Of a DNA stretch of 64,000 bases, positions 43,170-52,274 are shown in pieces (position 1 is the first letter of the stretch; every line of letters begins with the position of its first letter). This DNA is from Oscillospiraceae bacterium (GTDB lineage Bacteria > Bacillota > Clostridia > Oscillospirales > Oscillospiraceae), in the NCBI GenBank assembly GCA_017515345.1, contig JAFWFZ010000008.1, positions 62,001-126,000 of the forward strand, read 5' to 3'. The notes under the pieces were generated by a model. It was not told where the DNA came from, searched no databases, and was given only the letters and a program-made list of their open reading frames with translations. Both the position numbers and the translations under genes were made by a program.

Positions 43170-43961
43170 CTATCCCAATGCGATATCCAGGATCATCATC
43201 ACGGAAAAACCCAGAAGGGTGAACAGAGCGATGAAGTCCTTGTTTTCGTTCGTCTGGCTCTCCGGGATCAGCTCCTCCACCACCACATACACCATGGCGC
43301 CCGCCGCGAAGGCCAGCAGATACGGCAGCAGCCGCCTTGCGCCGATGACCAGCACCGCGCCCAGGATACCGGCGACCGGCTCCACAATGCCGCTGAGCTG
43401 CCCCAGCATAAAGGCCGTTTTCCTGGAACACCCCTCCCGCAGAAGGGGAAGGCTCACCGCCGTGCCCTCGGGGAAGTTCTGGATCCCGATGCCAAGGGCC
43501 AGCAGGCACGCGGCGGCCAGCGTCGCGCCGTCGAGCCCGTATTGCAGGGAGCCGAAGGCAACGCCCACGGCAAGCCCCTCCGGGATGTTGTGCAGCGTGA
43601 TGGAAAAGATCAGCATGGCGCAGCGCCTTCGGCTGCTTTCGGCCGCGGCGGATTCCTCGCCCCGGGACATGATCCTGTCCCCGACGAAAAGCAGGATCCC
43701 TCCGCCCAGAAATCCCACGAGAACCGTGACCCAGCTCACCATCCCCAGGGCGGCGGCCATCTCAATGGCCGGCCCCAGCAGCGACCAGAAGGAGGCCGCG
43801 ATCATCACGCCCGCCGCAAACCCCAGGCAGGCATCCAGAACGTTCTTTTCCACGCTTCTGAACAAAAAAACAAGCGCCGCACCCAGCGCCGTGACGCCCC
43901 ACGTGAACAGGGTGGCGATCAGCGCCTGGACCGGGTGCGGAAGCTGACTGAACCAAACCAT
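43170..43961 (-). CDS. ZIP-family divalent metal transporter
   Basis: A 263-residue membrane protein with about eight helices. The metal pathway motifs are TLHNIPEGLAVGVAFG (helix IV) and IQNFPEGTAVSLPLL (helix V); no long His-rich loop is present. It resembles ZupT/GufA, which import zinc, iron or manganese. Monocistronic; DUF554 lies divergent. Confidence 0.92.
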   Translation of the reverse strand: MVWFSQLPHPVQALIATLFTWGVTALGAALVFLFRSVEKNVLDACLGFAAGVMIAASFWSLLGPAIEMAAALGMVSWVTVLVGFLGGGILLFVGDRIMSRGEESAAAESSRRRCAMLIFSITLHNIPEGLAVGVAFGSLQYGLDGATLAAACLLALGIGIQNFPEGTAVSLPLLREGCSRKTAFMLGQLSGIVEPVAGILGAVLVIGARRLLPYLLAFAAGAMVYVVVEELIPESQTNENKDFIALFTLLGFSVMMILDIALG

Positions 43962-44052
43962 ATACCCGCTCCTTCACCGTTTTATCCATCCTATGCGTCC
44001 GCGGCCGAGGGGTGAAAAGCGCGCGGGCATGAGAAGGGCGGCGCGGTCCCTC

Positions 44053-44080
44053 TTGACTTGGACGGCATATGGTTTATAAT
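44053..44080 (+). promoter_or_regulatory. sigma-A promoter for the DUF554 gene
   Basis: TTGACT (44053-44058), a 16-nt spacer and a perfect TATAAT (44075-44080). Confidence 0.7.
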
Positions 44081-44148
44081 CCTAGTATCTGAAATTCTTG
44101 CCTGCGGCGCGGCGCGGCCGTTCCGCAGGCGGCGGGGAGTCAGGGGCC

Positions 44149-44898
44149 ATGTGGAAATACTTTGGCGTGATATGCAACGTGATAACGGTCCTGCTGGGCA
44201 GCGGGCTGGGGCTCATTCTGCGGTCCCGGGCCGGGCAGGGCAGGGACTCCGGCCGGGAAAAGCTGCCGGACGTGATGATGGTGTGCCTGGGCTTCTGCAC
44301 GGTCTTTGCCGCCGCCTCCGGCCTCATCGGAGTGGAGAACGGCGTGCAGGCGATCATCGTGGTGTTCAGCATGGCCGCCGGGCTTCTTATCGGCTGGCTC
44401 CTGCGGATCGACGACCGTCTGAACCGGCTTGGCGACCGGCTCGTCCGCCGGACATCCGGAAACGGGCAGACGCGCGCCAACCCCGCGGAGGGGGTGGTCA
44501 CGGCGGTGCTGCTGTTCTGCGTCGGGTCCATGACCTTCCTGGGCTCCTTCAGTAGCGCGGCGAATCCCGCCGGCGGACTGGTGCTGGAATGCCACACCAC
44601 CCTCCTCATCAAGTCCCTGCTGGACTGCGTCTCCTCCGCCTGCCTCACAGTGACCTTCGGCGCGTCGGTGCTGGGCTCGGCCGTGTTCGTGCTGCTGTTC
44701 CAGGGGCTTCTGGTGGCGCTGGCCGCCCAGTTCCAGCCGTTCCTGGATCGGATCGCGGTGATGCCCGTGCTCAACTGCGTGGGCTCGCTGATCCTGCTGG
44801 CCATCGCGGTCAATCTGCTGGGACTGAAAAAGATCAAAACGGCGGATTATCTCCCCGCACTGGTGATCCCGGTGCTCCTTTGCTGGATCATCGCGTGA
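44149..44898 (+). CDS. DUF554 family membrane protein
   Basis: A 249-residue polytopic membrane protein of the YdfK/YqgA (DUF554) family. It has GLGLILRSR near the N terminus, VCLGFCTVFAAASGLIG, FCVGSMTFLGS and the C-terminal LNCVGSLILLAIAVNLLGLKK-type segment. The biological role is unknown, though transport has been proposed for the family. The ATG at 44149 is chosen over an upstream start for its GGGGAG site and the length match. Confidence 0.88.
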   Translation: MWKYFGVICNVITVLLGSGLGLILRSRAGQGRDSGREKLPDVMMVCLGFCTVFAAASGLIGVENGVQAIIVVFSMAAGLLIGWLLRIDDRLNRLGDRLVRRTSGNGQTRANPAEGVVTAVLLFCVGSMTFLGSFSSAANPAGGLVLECHTTLLIKSLLDCVSSACLTVTFGASVLGSAVFVLLFQGLLVALAAQFQPFLDRIAVMPVLNCVGSLILLAIAVNLLGLKKIKTADYLPALVIPVLLCWIIA

Positions 44899-44912
44899 AT
44901 CCAATATAAATC

Positions 44913-44950
44913 AGCGCCCTGCGGTATGTGCCGCAGGGCGCTTGTTATTC
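44913..44950. terminator. bidirectional rho-independent terminator
   Basis: A 12-bp perfect stem AGCGCCCTGCGG/CCGCAGGGCGCT with a 6-nt loop and TGTTATT behind, between convergent genes. Confidence 0.75.
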
Positions 44951-46285
44951 TATGACCACGTCGCAGGTGCGCTGCCCGTAGTATTCCATCATCGAAACGG
45001 CGGCGCTGTCTATCCGCTCGCCGCAGACCAGGATCGGCACGGCGGGGGGACAGCTCACGCCGGGAGAGGCCAGCACCCGTCCCAGGCACTCGCCCACAGG
45101 CAGCGTCTCAAACGGGGACAGCAGCGCCTGCCTCGGGGACAGGACGCGCCGCGGCCTTCCCGCCGTCGGCGGTCCGCCGGTCAGGGGCGGGCGGCGTTCG
45201 ATGCCCCGTAGGGCCCGGTACAGCCGGTCACAGGCGTCCGCTTCATTTTCCGGAGTGAACATGCACACCAGGTGATCCGGGTCGAAGAATTCACAGCGGA
45301 TGCCTCTCTCCGCCAGCAGCGACGCCAGCTCCGAGCCGGTATAGCCCCGGGAGCGCGGGAGGATCGTCAGCTTCAGGGGCTCGTCCCCCGACGTCTGCCA
45401 GCCGTCCTCATGAAGCTGCCGCTTCAGTGTGTCCAGCCGCCGGATCATCTCCGCCAGGCGCTCCCGATATCCCTCCGCCAGCGTCCGGTTCGCCAGATCC
45501 AGCGACTGGAGGATGAGGTAAGAGGGGCTCGTCCCCGCGAAGAGGCCCATGGCCGTCTCCGCCATCTCCCGCAGCGTCTCCGGGCAGCGGGAGGACAGGT
45601 GCAGATACGCGCCGCCGGTGAGCACGGGCAGCGTCTTGTGCCCGGAGTCACAGCAGATATCCGCCCCCAGGTCCATGGGATGGCGGGAGGGGGACAGGAA
45701 CCGGAGGTATGCCCCGTGGGCATTGTCCACCAGAAGCAGCGCGCCGTGGGCGCGGCAAAGCGCCGCCAGCGGCTCCAGCGCCGCGCAGTTGCCCAGATAA
45801 TCGGGGCTCGTCAGATATACGGCGGCGGGCCGCTCCCCGATCAGCACCCGCTCCAGCTCCTCCGGTGAAATGTCACAGCGAACGGGACCGTCCGCCTCAT
45901 TCTCCGAAAACAGCCAGAGGATCTCCGCGTCCAGGAGGGCAGCCGACGTCACAAAGGTCTTGTGGGCGTTGCGTCCCGCCGCGATCAGCGGGCGCCTGCC
46001 GGTCATGGCCGCGTACCGGATCGCCAGGTACACCATGGCCCGGATACAGAGGGACGACCCCTCCGCGGAGTACACGGTCCTGGCGCTGCCGAACAGGGCG
46101 GCGGCGTTCTCCTCGCTTTTCCGGATGATCCCCTCCGCCCGGTACAGCACGTCCGCGCCGGGGATCTCCGTGATGTCCAGCGGCTCGGGCCCCAGCAGGG
46201 CGCGCCCCTTGTGCCCCGGCATGTGCAGCCGAAGGCTGCCGCTCTCCGCGCAGGCGCGGGCAAAATCCGCAATGGGGGTATCCAT
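44945..46285 (-). CDS. Orn/Lys/Arg decarboxylase-family PLP enzyme
   Basis: A 446-residue aspartate-aminotransferase-fold decarboxylase of the SpeA/YaaO group. It starts MDTPIADFARACAESG with LHMPGHKGR; the PLP lysine sits in CCDSGHKTLPVLTGGAYLH. A C-terminal Orn/Lys/Arg decarboxylase domain contains SCPPAVPILVCGERI. It lacks the long N-terminal wing domain of inducible decarboxylases. Which of arginine, lysine or ornithine is used cannot be read. The start overlaps the SCIFF maturase stop by one base (TGATG). Confidence 0.88.
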   Translation of the reverse strand: MDTPIADFARACAESGSLRLHMPGHKGRALLGPEPLDITEIPGADVLYRAEGIIRKSEENAAALFGSARTVYSAEGSSLCIRAMVYLAIRYAAMTGRRPLIAAGRNAHKTFVTSAALLDAEILWLFSENEADGPVRCDISPEELERVLIGERPAAVYLTSPDYLGNCAALEPLAALCRAHGALLLVDNAHGAYLRFLSPSRHPMDLGADICCDSGHKTLPVLTGGAYLHLSSRCPETLREMAETAMGLFAGTSPSYLILQSLDLANRTLAEGYRERLAEMIRRLDTLKRQLHEDGWQTSGDEPLKLTILPRSRGYTGSELASLLAERGIRCEFFDPDHLVCMFTPENEADACDRLYRALRGIERRPPLTGGPPTAGRPRRVLSPRQALLSPFETLPVGECLGRVLASPGVSCPPAVPILVCGERIDSAAVSMMEYYGQRTCDVVIE

Positions 46286-47667
46286 CAGCTCTCCTGCGCC
46301 TCGCGCTGCGCCCTGTCCACAGCCAGCATGACGGCGCACTCCATCCGCTTGCGGAACAGCTCGCAGCCCGCTTCGTAGATACCGGTGATGGCGCCGGAGG
46401 CGTGGTAGGCATTGGCCGCGCAGCCCCCGGAGCAGTAGAGCCTTGCCCAACAGTCGCGGCACTCGGGCCGGGCGTAAACGCTGCATGAAGCGAACTCGTC
46501 CCGCACCGCCGTGTTCGTGACCCCGTGCCACACGTCGCCCAGGAGGAAGCGCTCCTCCCCCACGAACTGGTGACAGGGGTACAGCTCACCCGCGGGCGTC
46601 ACCGCCATGTACTCCGTACCGGAGCCGCAGCCGGAGATGCGCTTGTAGATGCACGGTCCGCCGGAGAGGTCCAGCATGTAGTGGTAGAAGGTGAAGGGCC
46701 TGCCCTCACGCTCCCGCTCCAGCATCAGCTCCGCCAGCTCCTCATACTGCTTCATGACGATCTGCCGGTCCGCTTCCGTGAGGGCGGAGGGATCGTCCGG
46801 CGCGCAGACCACGGGCTCCATGCTCAGCTCCGTGAAGCCCAGGTCCAGCATCTGGCGGATGTCACTCAGAAAATCGGGATTCCAATGGGTGAAGGTGCCC
46901 CGCATATAGTAATTCTTCCCGCCCCGGGCGGCCACCAGCTTCCGGAACTTCGGTACGATCCTGTCCCAGCTCCCGTTTCCGGCGTAATCCACCCGGAAAC
47001 GGTCGTGGACCTCCTTCCGTCCATCCAGGCTCAGTACCACGTTGCTCATTTCCCGGTTGGCGAAGTCGATGACCTCGTCGTCGATGAGCATCCCGTTTGT
47101 GGTGAGGGTGAAGCGGAAATTCTTCCCCGCTTCCTTCTCGATGGCGCGGGCGTAGGCCACCAGCTCCTTCACCACGGTGAAGTTCATCAGCGGCTCTCCT
47201 CCGAAGAAGTCCACCTCCAGATTCCGCCGCGAGCCGGAGCTCTTCACCAGGAAGTCAAGCGCCTGCCGACCCACCTCGAAGCTCATCACAGCCCGCTCGC
47301 CGTGGTATTTCCCCTGGCTTGCGAAGCAGTAGGAACAGTTCAGGTTGCAGGTGTGGGCCACGGGAAGGCACAGCGCTTTGACCACGCCGGCGTTTTTTTC
47401 CTTGAGCGCGCCTGCCAGCGGCTCAAAGCTGTCCGGCGCGAAAAGCTGACCGGCGGCCTTCAGCTCCCCGATCTGCTCATAGCATTCCACGAGCTCGCTT
47501 TCCGGGAGGGAAGCATACTTCTCCCCTATGGCGGCCAGGACCTCTGCCCGGTCATGCTCCTCATACAGGCCGATCATATCATAGGCCAGCTCATCCACCG
47601 CGTGGACCGCGCCGGAGCAGACGTCGAGCACGATATGGTGACCGCCCAGAGTGAAACGATGTATCAT
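46285..47667 (-). CDS. scfB: SCIFF peptide maturase (radical SAM, SPASM)
   Basis: A 460-residue radical SAM enzyme that forms thioether cross-links in the SCIFF peptide. The N-terminal recognition-like domain (about 1-90, MIHRFTLGGHHIVLDVCSG) precedes the CNLNCSYCFA cluster motif and GGEPLMNF. A SPASM region with CGSGTEYMAV, CHQF, CSVYARPECRDCWARLYCSGGC follows in pieces. The precursor gene lies directly upstream. The family is almost universal in Clostridia. Confidence 0.96.
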   Translation of the reverse strand: MIHRFTLGGHHIVLDVCSGAVHAVDELAYDMIGLYEEHDRAEVLAAIGEKYASLPESELVECYEQIGELKAAGQLFAPDSFEPLAGALKEKNAGVVKALCLPVAHTCNLNCSYCFASQGKYHGERAVMSFEVGRQALDFLVKSSGSRRNLEVDFFGGEPLMNFTVVKELVAYARAIEKEAGKNFRFTLTTNGMLIDDEVIDFANREMSNVVLSLDGRKEVHDRFRVDYAGNGSWDRIVPKFRKLVAARGGKNYYMRGTFTHWNPDFLSDIRQMLDLGFTELSMEPVVCAPDDPSALTEADRQIVMKQYEELAELMLEREREGRPFTFYHYMLDLSGGPCIYKRISGCGSGTEYMAVTPAGELYPCHQFVGEERFLLGDVWHGVTNTAVRDEFASCSVYARPECRDCWARLYCSGGCAANAYHASGAITGIYEAGCELFRKRMECAVMLAVDRAQREAQES

Positions 47668-47695
47668 CGTTGTCTCTCCTTTTCACAAGAGTAAA

Positions 47696-47722
47696 AATGC
47701 CGCCTGTAAAGGCGGCATTCGG
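47696..47722 (-). terminator. hairpin between SCIFF precursor and maturase genes
   Basis: AATGCCGCC and GGCGGCATT (47696-47704 with 47711-47719) form a 9-bp stem followed on the minus strand by TTTAC. It is probably a partial terminator that keeps peptide expression above that of the enzyme. Confidence 0.65.
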
Positions 47723-47733
47723 TTTTGCGGGGA

Positions 47734-47895
47734 TTACTTGCTGCTTTTTACAGCTTCGCTGTTCTCGCAGCGCTGATTGGCGATGCCGCAGCTCGTCTTG
47801 CAGGCGGACTGGCAGGAGGTCTGGCACTCGCCGCAGCCGCCCTTGGCAGCGCTTTCACAAAGGTCGCGGGTCTTGATGGTGGTGATGTGTTTCAT
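47734..47895 (-). CDS. scfA: SCIFF ribosomal peptide precursor
   Basis: A 53-residue precursor, too short for standard ORF cut-offs. It begins MKHITTIKTRDLCESAAKGG and continues with the conserved CGECQTSCQSACKTSCG and a last Cys before EN. Six of its Cys match the six-cysteines-in-forty-five pattern; a seventh, Cys13, replaces the residue usually found there. GGAGG precedes the ATG at 47895. The modified peptide's function in Clostridia is not known. Confidence 0.96.
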   Translation of the reverse strand: MKHITTIKTRDLCESAAKGGCGECQTSCQSACKTSCGIANQRCENSEAVKSSK

Positions 47896-47929
47896 TGCAT
47901 AAAGCCTCCAAGCTCCATATTCTTATTTT

Positions 47930-47958
47930 TATATACCATAGATTTCCCGTCAAGTCAA
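47930..47958 (-). promoter_or_regulatory. promoter of the scfA-scfB operon
   Basis: Minus-strand TTGACT (47953-47958), a 17-nt spacer ending in TGG (extended -10) and TATATA (47930-47935). Confidence 0.75.
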
Positions 47959-47993
47959 TCTCAGAATCCATTTCCCGAAAAAACGGCGCGCCG

Positions 47994-49421
47994 TCATCTC
48001 CTGAAAATGTCCAGCGCCTGGCGGAAGCTCTCGGCCAGCTCTTCCCAAAGCCGCTCCGCGTTCTCTCCCGCGCTGCTGATGTTCTCCATCATGCCGGCCG
48101 CGGCGCCGGTCAGATCATCCCGCACGCCCTGGGCTGTCTTCCTGAGATCGACCAGCTGTCTGCGCCCAAGCTCCCGGAGCCTGTCCGGCCCGTCGAACCG
48201 ACGGGCAGCTGCCGTGATCAGCAGATCCCGCTTCTTCTCCGGCAGCAGTCCCCGCCTTTTCTCCTCCAGGATCGCCTGATACCGGTCATAGGCCGCCGCT
48301 ACACTGTCGCTCCAGGAGAGGTAGAGTTCCTCCATGGCGCGCCGTCCCACAGCGCGGACCGCGTCCTTCCGGCCCGTCAGGGAGGACAGCAGCGCCGCCA
48401 TGGCCTCCGCCGACTCGTCGATAAGAAAACCGTTCCGCCCGTCGACAACGTCCTCCGCGGCGCAGGAGCCCCGGATCAGCACGCTGGCGAGCCCACAGGC
48501 CGCCGCCTCCCGCACCACGAGACCGTTCGTATCGAAGGTGGAGGGGAACAGGAACAGATCCGCGCGGGTATTCCATGCCCGCAGCTCCTCCCGGTCATAG
48601 ATCGCCCCGGTGAAAACGCATTTCGCATCCCCCTCCATGAGGCCCAGATCGGCTGCCTTCTCCTCCAGCAGCTCCCTGTCCGGACCCTTGCCCACGAAGA
48701 TCATGCGGAAGGCGTGTCCCCCGTCCTTCAGCAGCTTCAGCGCGTCCAGGAGAAGCGGCAGCCCCTTGTAGGTGATGAGCCGTCCCACGTACAGGTATAC
48801 GGGCACGCCCTCCGGCAGGTCATAGCCGGCCGTCGCTTTTGCGACCGCGTCGCCGGCCGCCCTGCCCCTGGCAAAGTCCACGCCGTTCGCCATCACCCGG
48901 TACGATCCCCGAAAGCCCAGAGAGCGCAGGTTCTCCCCCGCGCCGCGGCTGACGACCCAGACCTCATCGCAGGGCTCGATCCCCGCCACCATGGCCCGGA
49001 TCCCCTCCTGGGCCACGGGCTTCAGCTTCACTGCCCGGTTAATGTCGATGTCATACTTCGTGTGGTAGGTGAACACCACCGGCGCGCCGGTGGTCTCCCG
49101 CAGGAGCCGTGCCATGATGTTGGAGACAGCCGGACAGTGGGAGTGGATGATATCCGGCTCGAATGCCCGCAGCGCCGCCACGGACCGTTCTTCAAAGGGA
49201 TCGCCTGCCCGATACCCACCCGCCGCGGCGTGGATGGCGAAGCTTCGGTATGGCACCACAGGATAGGGATAATCGTCATATGCCGCTCCCGGATAGCCCG
49301 GCGTTCCCACGATGACCCGCGCCCCGTGCTCGTCCCGGAGATGGCTCGCGTAGTTCACCACCACGTTGGCCACCCCGTCGATGACCGGGGGAAAGGAATC
49401 GTTCAGCAGGCAGATGTTCAT
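47994..49421 (-). CDS. glycosyltransferase family 4 protein
   Basis: A 475-residue GT-B glycosyltransferase. The N-terminal acceptor domain has NDSFPPVIDGVANVV and HSHCPAVSNIMARLL; the C-terminal donor domain has YVGRLITYKGLPLLLDAL and the EX7E-like FPSTFDTNGLVVREAAACG. About 90 C-terminal residues beyond the fold are charged and helical. It resembles mannosyl/glucosyl-diacylglycerol or phosphatidylinositol-mannoside type enzymes, but donor and acceptor are uncertain. ATG 49421 is the conserved family start; the longer frame has no support. Confidence 0.87.
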   Translation of the reverse strand: MNICLLNDSFPPVIDGVANVVVNYASHLRDEHGARVIVGTPGYPGAAYDDYPYPVVPYRSFAIHAAAGGYRAGDPFEERSVAALRAFEPDIIHSHCPAVSNIMARLLRETTGAPVVFTYHTKYDIDINRAVKLKPVAQEGIRAMVAGIEPCDEVWVVSRGAGENLRSLGFRGSYRVMANGVDFARGRAAGDAVAKATAGYDLPEGVPVYLYVGRLITYKGLPLLLDALKLLKDGGHAFRMIFVGKGPDRELLEEKAADLGLMEGDAKCVFTGAIYDREELRAWNTRADLFLFPSTFDTNGLVVREAAACGLASVLIRGSCAAEDVVDGRNGFLIDESAEAMAALLSSLTGRKDAVRAVGRRAMEELYLSWSDSVAAAYDRYQAILEEKRRGLLPEKKRDLLITAAARRFDGPDRLRELGRRQLVDLRKTAQGVRDDLTGAAAGMMENISSAGENAERLWEELAESFRQALDIFRR

Positions 49422-49536
49422 GTTCCGTCCTCGTTTCACAAGTTGAAATCCAATCAATCTAACTGAGATCCGCGCGGTCTTCAATGGGCAAAAACACGGA
49501 CCGCCTCCCGCCCCGCGCCAAAGGATCGGGCGCTGC

Positions 49537-49578
49537 CATAAAACACGATCCCGGAGCTGCATAGCCCCGGGATCAGAG
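49537..49578 (-). terminator. terminator after the glycyl radical enzyme gene
   Basis: GATCCCGG and CCGGGATC arms (about 49548-49574) are followed on the minus strand by GTGTTTTA. Confidence 0.6.
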
Positions 49579-49614
49579 GTATCCGATGGTCAGATCGCCA
49601 AGCGCCCCGGACGG

Positions 49615-52068
49615 TCAGAACTTGTTTTCGTTTCTGGAAATGATGTCATTCTGCAGATCCACGCCCAGCTCCACAAAGTAGGCGGAGTAGCCCGCGATGC
49701 GCACCACCAGGTCCCGGTACTCCTCCGGGGTCACCTGGGCCTGGCGCAGGGTATCGGTGTCCACCACATTGTACTGTACCTCCAGACCGCCCTCGGCAAA
49801 GTACTCCTTCGTCATATCGCGGAGCTTCTCCTTTCCGTCCTCGCGGCTGAGGACGGAGGGGTGCATCCGCATATTCAGCGCCACGCCGCCCAGATAGTTG
49901 TGATGGTCGAAGCAGCAGGTGGAGCGGAACACGGCGGTGGGGCCGTTCTTGTCGCGGCTCTGCGCCGGGCTCATGGCATCGGCAATGGGCTCGCCGGTCT
50001 TTCTGCCGTCCGGCGTTGCCCAGGTCAGCTTGCCCTGGGCCACATGATCGCTGGCGCCGTACAGGCCGCATTTGTAGACCTTGCTTCTGGTGGAGTGGAG
50101 TGTCTTGCTGATCTCATAGTAGAGGTCTACCACGAATTTCAGCTCCATATCCGCGTAGGGGTCGGCGTTGCCGTAATGGGGCACCTCATTGAGAAGCCGC
50201 TGACGCAGGGGCTCATACCCCTCCCAGTTCACGATCCAGGCGTCGTACAGCTCACGGGTGGTAAGGTAGTGGTTATCGAAGCACATGTACTTGATGGTGG
50301 TGAGGCTGTCGCCCAATGTGGCGAGGCCGGTGGCCGTGCCGCCGTAGGAGTTGTACTTGGCGCCGCCGTCCACCACGTCGCGGCCCTTCTCCATGCAGCC
50401 CTCGATGGAGCAGGAGAGGAGCGCCTGGGGGATATAGTAGTGCGAGATGTATTCCGCATAGTTGTTGGTGGTGACGAACATGCGCATGATGTGGTAGCCC
50501 ATCTTCCTGACAGCCTCCCGCACCTCCTCGATGGAGTTCATCTCGTAGAGGTAACCGGTGTGCAGGGAGCACTGGTAGCCGTTGAAGGGGTTGATGCCGT
50601 TGTTGATGGCCATGTTGAAGATGGTGCCCCACAGCACCGCGGCGTGCGGCGGATGCATGCCGTTGGGCGCGGGATAGTCGTTGCCGCAGCCCACGATCTC
50701 CTGGCAGCCGATGATGCCGTAGTCCCGGGCGTCCCGCAGCTCGTACCCCAGGTGGCTCATAAGCGAGGGGATGATGACCTCGTCGTTCTGATAGAGGGGC
50801 AGTCCGCCCACCAGGCGGCTCGTCTCCAGCGCCAGATCCCAAAGCTTATCCGGGCTGTTCTTGTTGAAGCGGAGGGAGATGGTGGGATCGTGGAGCTTCA
50901 GCCTGCCCACCGTCTCCAGCACCATATAGGTGACGGGGTTGGAGGCGTCCTCGCCGGTGTCCCGATCCACGCCGCCGATGGTGGTGTGCTGCCAGGTGTT
51001 GCCGATGCCGGTGGTGTCCACCAGCTTTGTGGGTCCCGCGTCGAAGAAGCAGTTGCACTTCAGGAAGAAGGCGTCCACGATCTCCTGGGCCTCATCCATG
51101 GTGAGGCGGCCCTCCTCCAGATCCCTTTTCAGGAACGGCCAGGTATACTGGTCAAAGCGGCCCAAAGCCGGGGACGGCATCATGGATTCGTTCCAGACGC
51201 AGATCTGGAACATGACCACTGCCTGGCACGCCTCCCAGAAGGTACGGGCCGGGTTTTCGGAGATGTTCATGAGGCCGTCGGCCATCATCTCCAGCTCCGC
51301 CTTCCGTTTGGGATCGTCACAGGCGGCAGCCTTCTCGGCGCACTTGGCGGCGTAGCGCTTCACGTGGAGCATGGCGGCCTCGGTGGCAATGGTCACGGAC
51401 TTGTAGAACATATATTTGTCCACGTCGTCACCCATCAGATTGCCGTAGTGTTCGTCGATCCATGTCTGGGCCTGGTCGTGGATAGCCCTGTAACCCACAT
51501 TGATGATTTTCTCATAGCCGGCCACCAGGTGTCCGGCGGGGAGCCCCACCAGACTCATGCCCCCCTCCACGTAGCTGGAGGCCATGGTGTTCTTCAGCTC
51601 TTCAAAGTGGTCCGGCTGCCAGGCGTCCGCCACGATACCCACCTTGTGCTCCTTCCAGAAGGGGATGACGCTCTTCAGGTTCTCATAGTCCTCTGGGCTG
51701 ATGCAAAGCCGCAGTTCCTCCCCCTTGGGGTTGTGATACAGGCCATCCTCCCAGATCGTCCACTCGCCCTTGTCGATGGGCTCGATGATCCAGTCGGAGA
51801 AGGTCCCCCACTCCAGATACGCGGGCGCGCCGCAGAAGTGGCAGCCCTTGTTGCCCACGATGAGCTCGAAGTCCTCCACCAGGACCTCCTTCTTCTCGCA
51901 CAGCTCCTTGAACACCAGCGGGCGCTGGATGATGGGCACCACATGGTCGTATTTCTTATAGGCCTCCGTCAGGATCATGGCGCGCTCGGAATCAAAGCGC
52001 ACGACTCTGTCCCTGATAAGCTCGCGCATCTGGCGGATGCGCTCCGTGACCGGTCTGAACTGATACAT
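49615..52068 (-). CDS. glycyl radical enzyme (pyruvate formate-lyase family), function unassigned
   Basis: An 817-residue glycyl radical enzyme. The C-terminal radical loop is VVRIAGYSAYF with Gly793; the active-site Cys is Cys455 in DYGIIGCQEIVG. GCQE at this site differs from the GCVE of choline lyase and the dehydratases, so known subfamily labels do not fit easily. ATG 52068 has AGGAGG upstream; the longer frame is discarded. No PflA-type activating enzyme is encoded within the window. It is divergent from a flavoprotein gene and has a paralogue beginning at 63730. Confidence 0.93.
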   Translation of the reverse strand: MYQFRPVTERIRQMRELIRDRVVRFDSERAMILTEAYKKYDHVVPIIQRPLVFKELCEKKEVLVEDFELIVGNKGCHFCGAPAYLEWGTFSDWIIEPIDKGEWTIWEDGLYHNPKGEELRLCISPEDYENLKSVIPFWKEHKVGIVADAWQPDHFEELKNTMASSYVEGGMSLVGLPAGHLVAGYEKIINVGYRAIHDQAQTWIDEHYGNLMGDDVDKYMFYKSVTIATEAAMLHVKRYAAKCAEKAAACDDPKRKAELEMMADGLMNISENPARTFWEACQAVVMFQICVWNESMMPSPALGRFDQYTWPFLKRDLEEGRLTMDEAQEIVDAFFLKCNCFFDAGPTKLVDTTGIGNTWQHTTIGGVDRDTGEDASNPVTYMVLETVGRLKLHDPTISLRFNKNSPDKLWDLALETSRLVGGLPLYQNDEVIIPSLMSHLGYELRDARDYGIIGCQEIVGCGNDYPAPNGMHPPHAAVLWGTIFNMAINNGINPFNGYQCSLHTGYLYEMNSIEEVREAVRKMGYHIMRMFVTTNNYAEYISHYYIPQALLSCSIEGCMEKGRDVVDGGAKYNSYGGTATGLATLGDSLTTIKYMCFDNHYLTTRELYDAWIVNWEGYEPLRQRLLNEVPHYGNADPYADMELKFVVDLYYEISKTLHSTRSKVYKCGLYGASDHVAQGKLTWATPDGRKTGEPIADAMSPAQSRDKNGPTAVFRSTCCFDHHNYLGGVALNMRMHPSVLSREDGKEKLRDMTKEYFAEGGLEVQYNVVDTDTLRQAQVTPEEYRDLVVRIAGYSAYFVELGVDLQNDIISRNENKF

Positions 52069-52110
52069 AATGAACCTCCTTGCATCGGTTATGATCTCTC
52101 TGTTGTTTCT

Positions 52111-52142
52111 ATTATATAATCCCTTTTCCCCGTTGTAAACGG
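52111..52142 (-). promoter_or_regulatory. sigma-A promoter of the glycyl radical enzyme gene with operator-like palindrome
   Basis: Minus-strand TTTACA (52134-52139), a 17-nt spacer, and a perfect TATAAT (52111-52116). The -35 lies within the palindrome CCGTTGTAAACGG (52130-52142), a possible repressor site. Confidence 0.75.
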
Positions 52143-52207
52143 TTATTTCCGTTTCGGCGGACAGGGTCGCCCCCAAGCCGCCGGGCAGAGCATATTTCAG
52201 ATTGCTC

Positions 52208-52236
52208 TTTGCACTTCTGCGTTTTCGTGGTAGAAT
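52208..52236 (+). promoter_or_regulatory. promoter of the FAD oxidoreductase gene
   Basis: TTTGCA (52208-52213), a 17-nt spacer ending in TGG, and TAGAAT (52231-52236). Confidence 0.6.
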
Positions 52237-52274
52237 CACATCAAAACAGAAACTGACTGAAATGAGGTACGGAT

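Noticed and set aside
49861..52119. 752-codon open frame on the plus strand
   Set aside because: Mirror frame of the glycyl radical enzyme gene; no family motif and no ribosome binding site.
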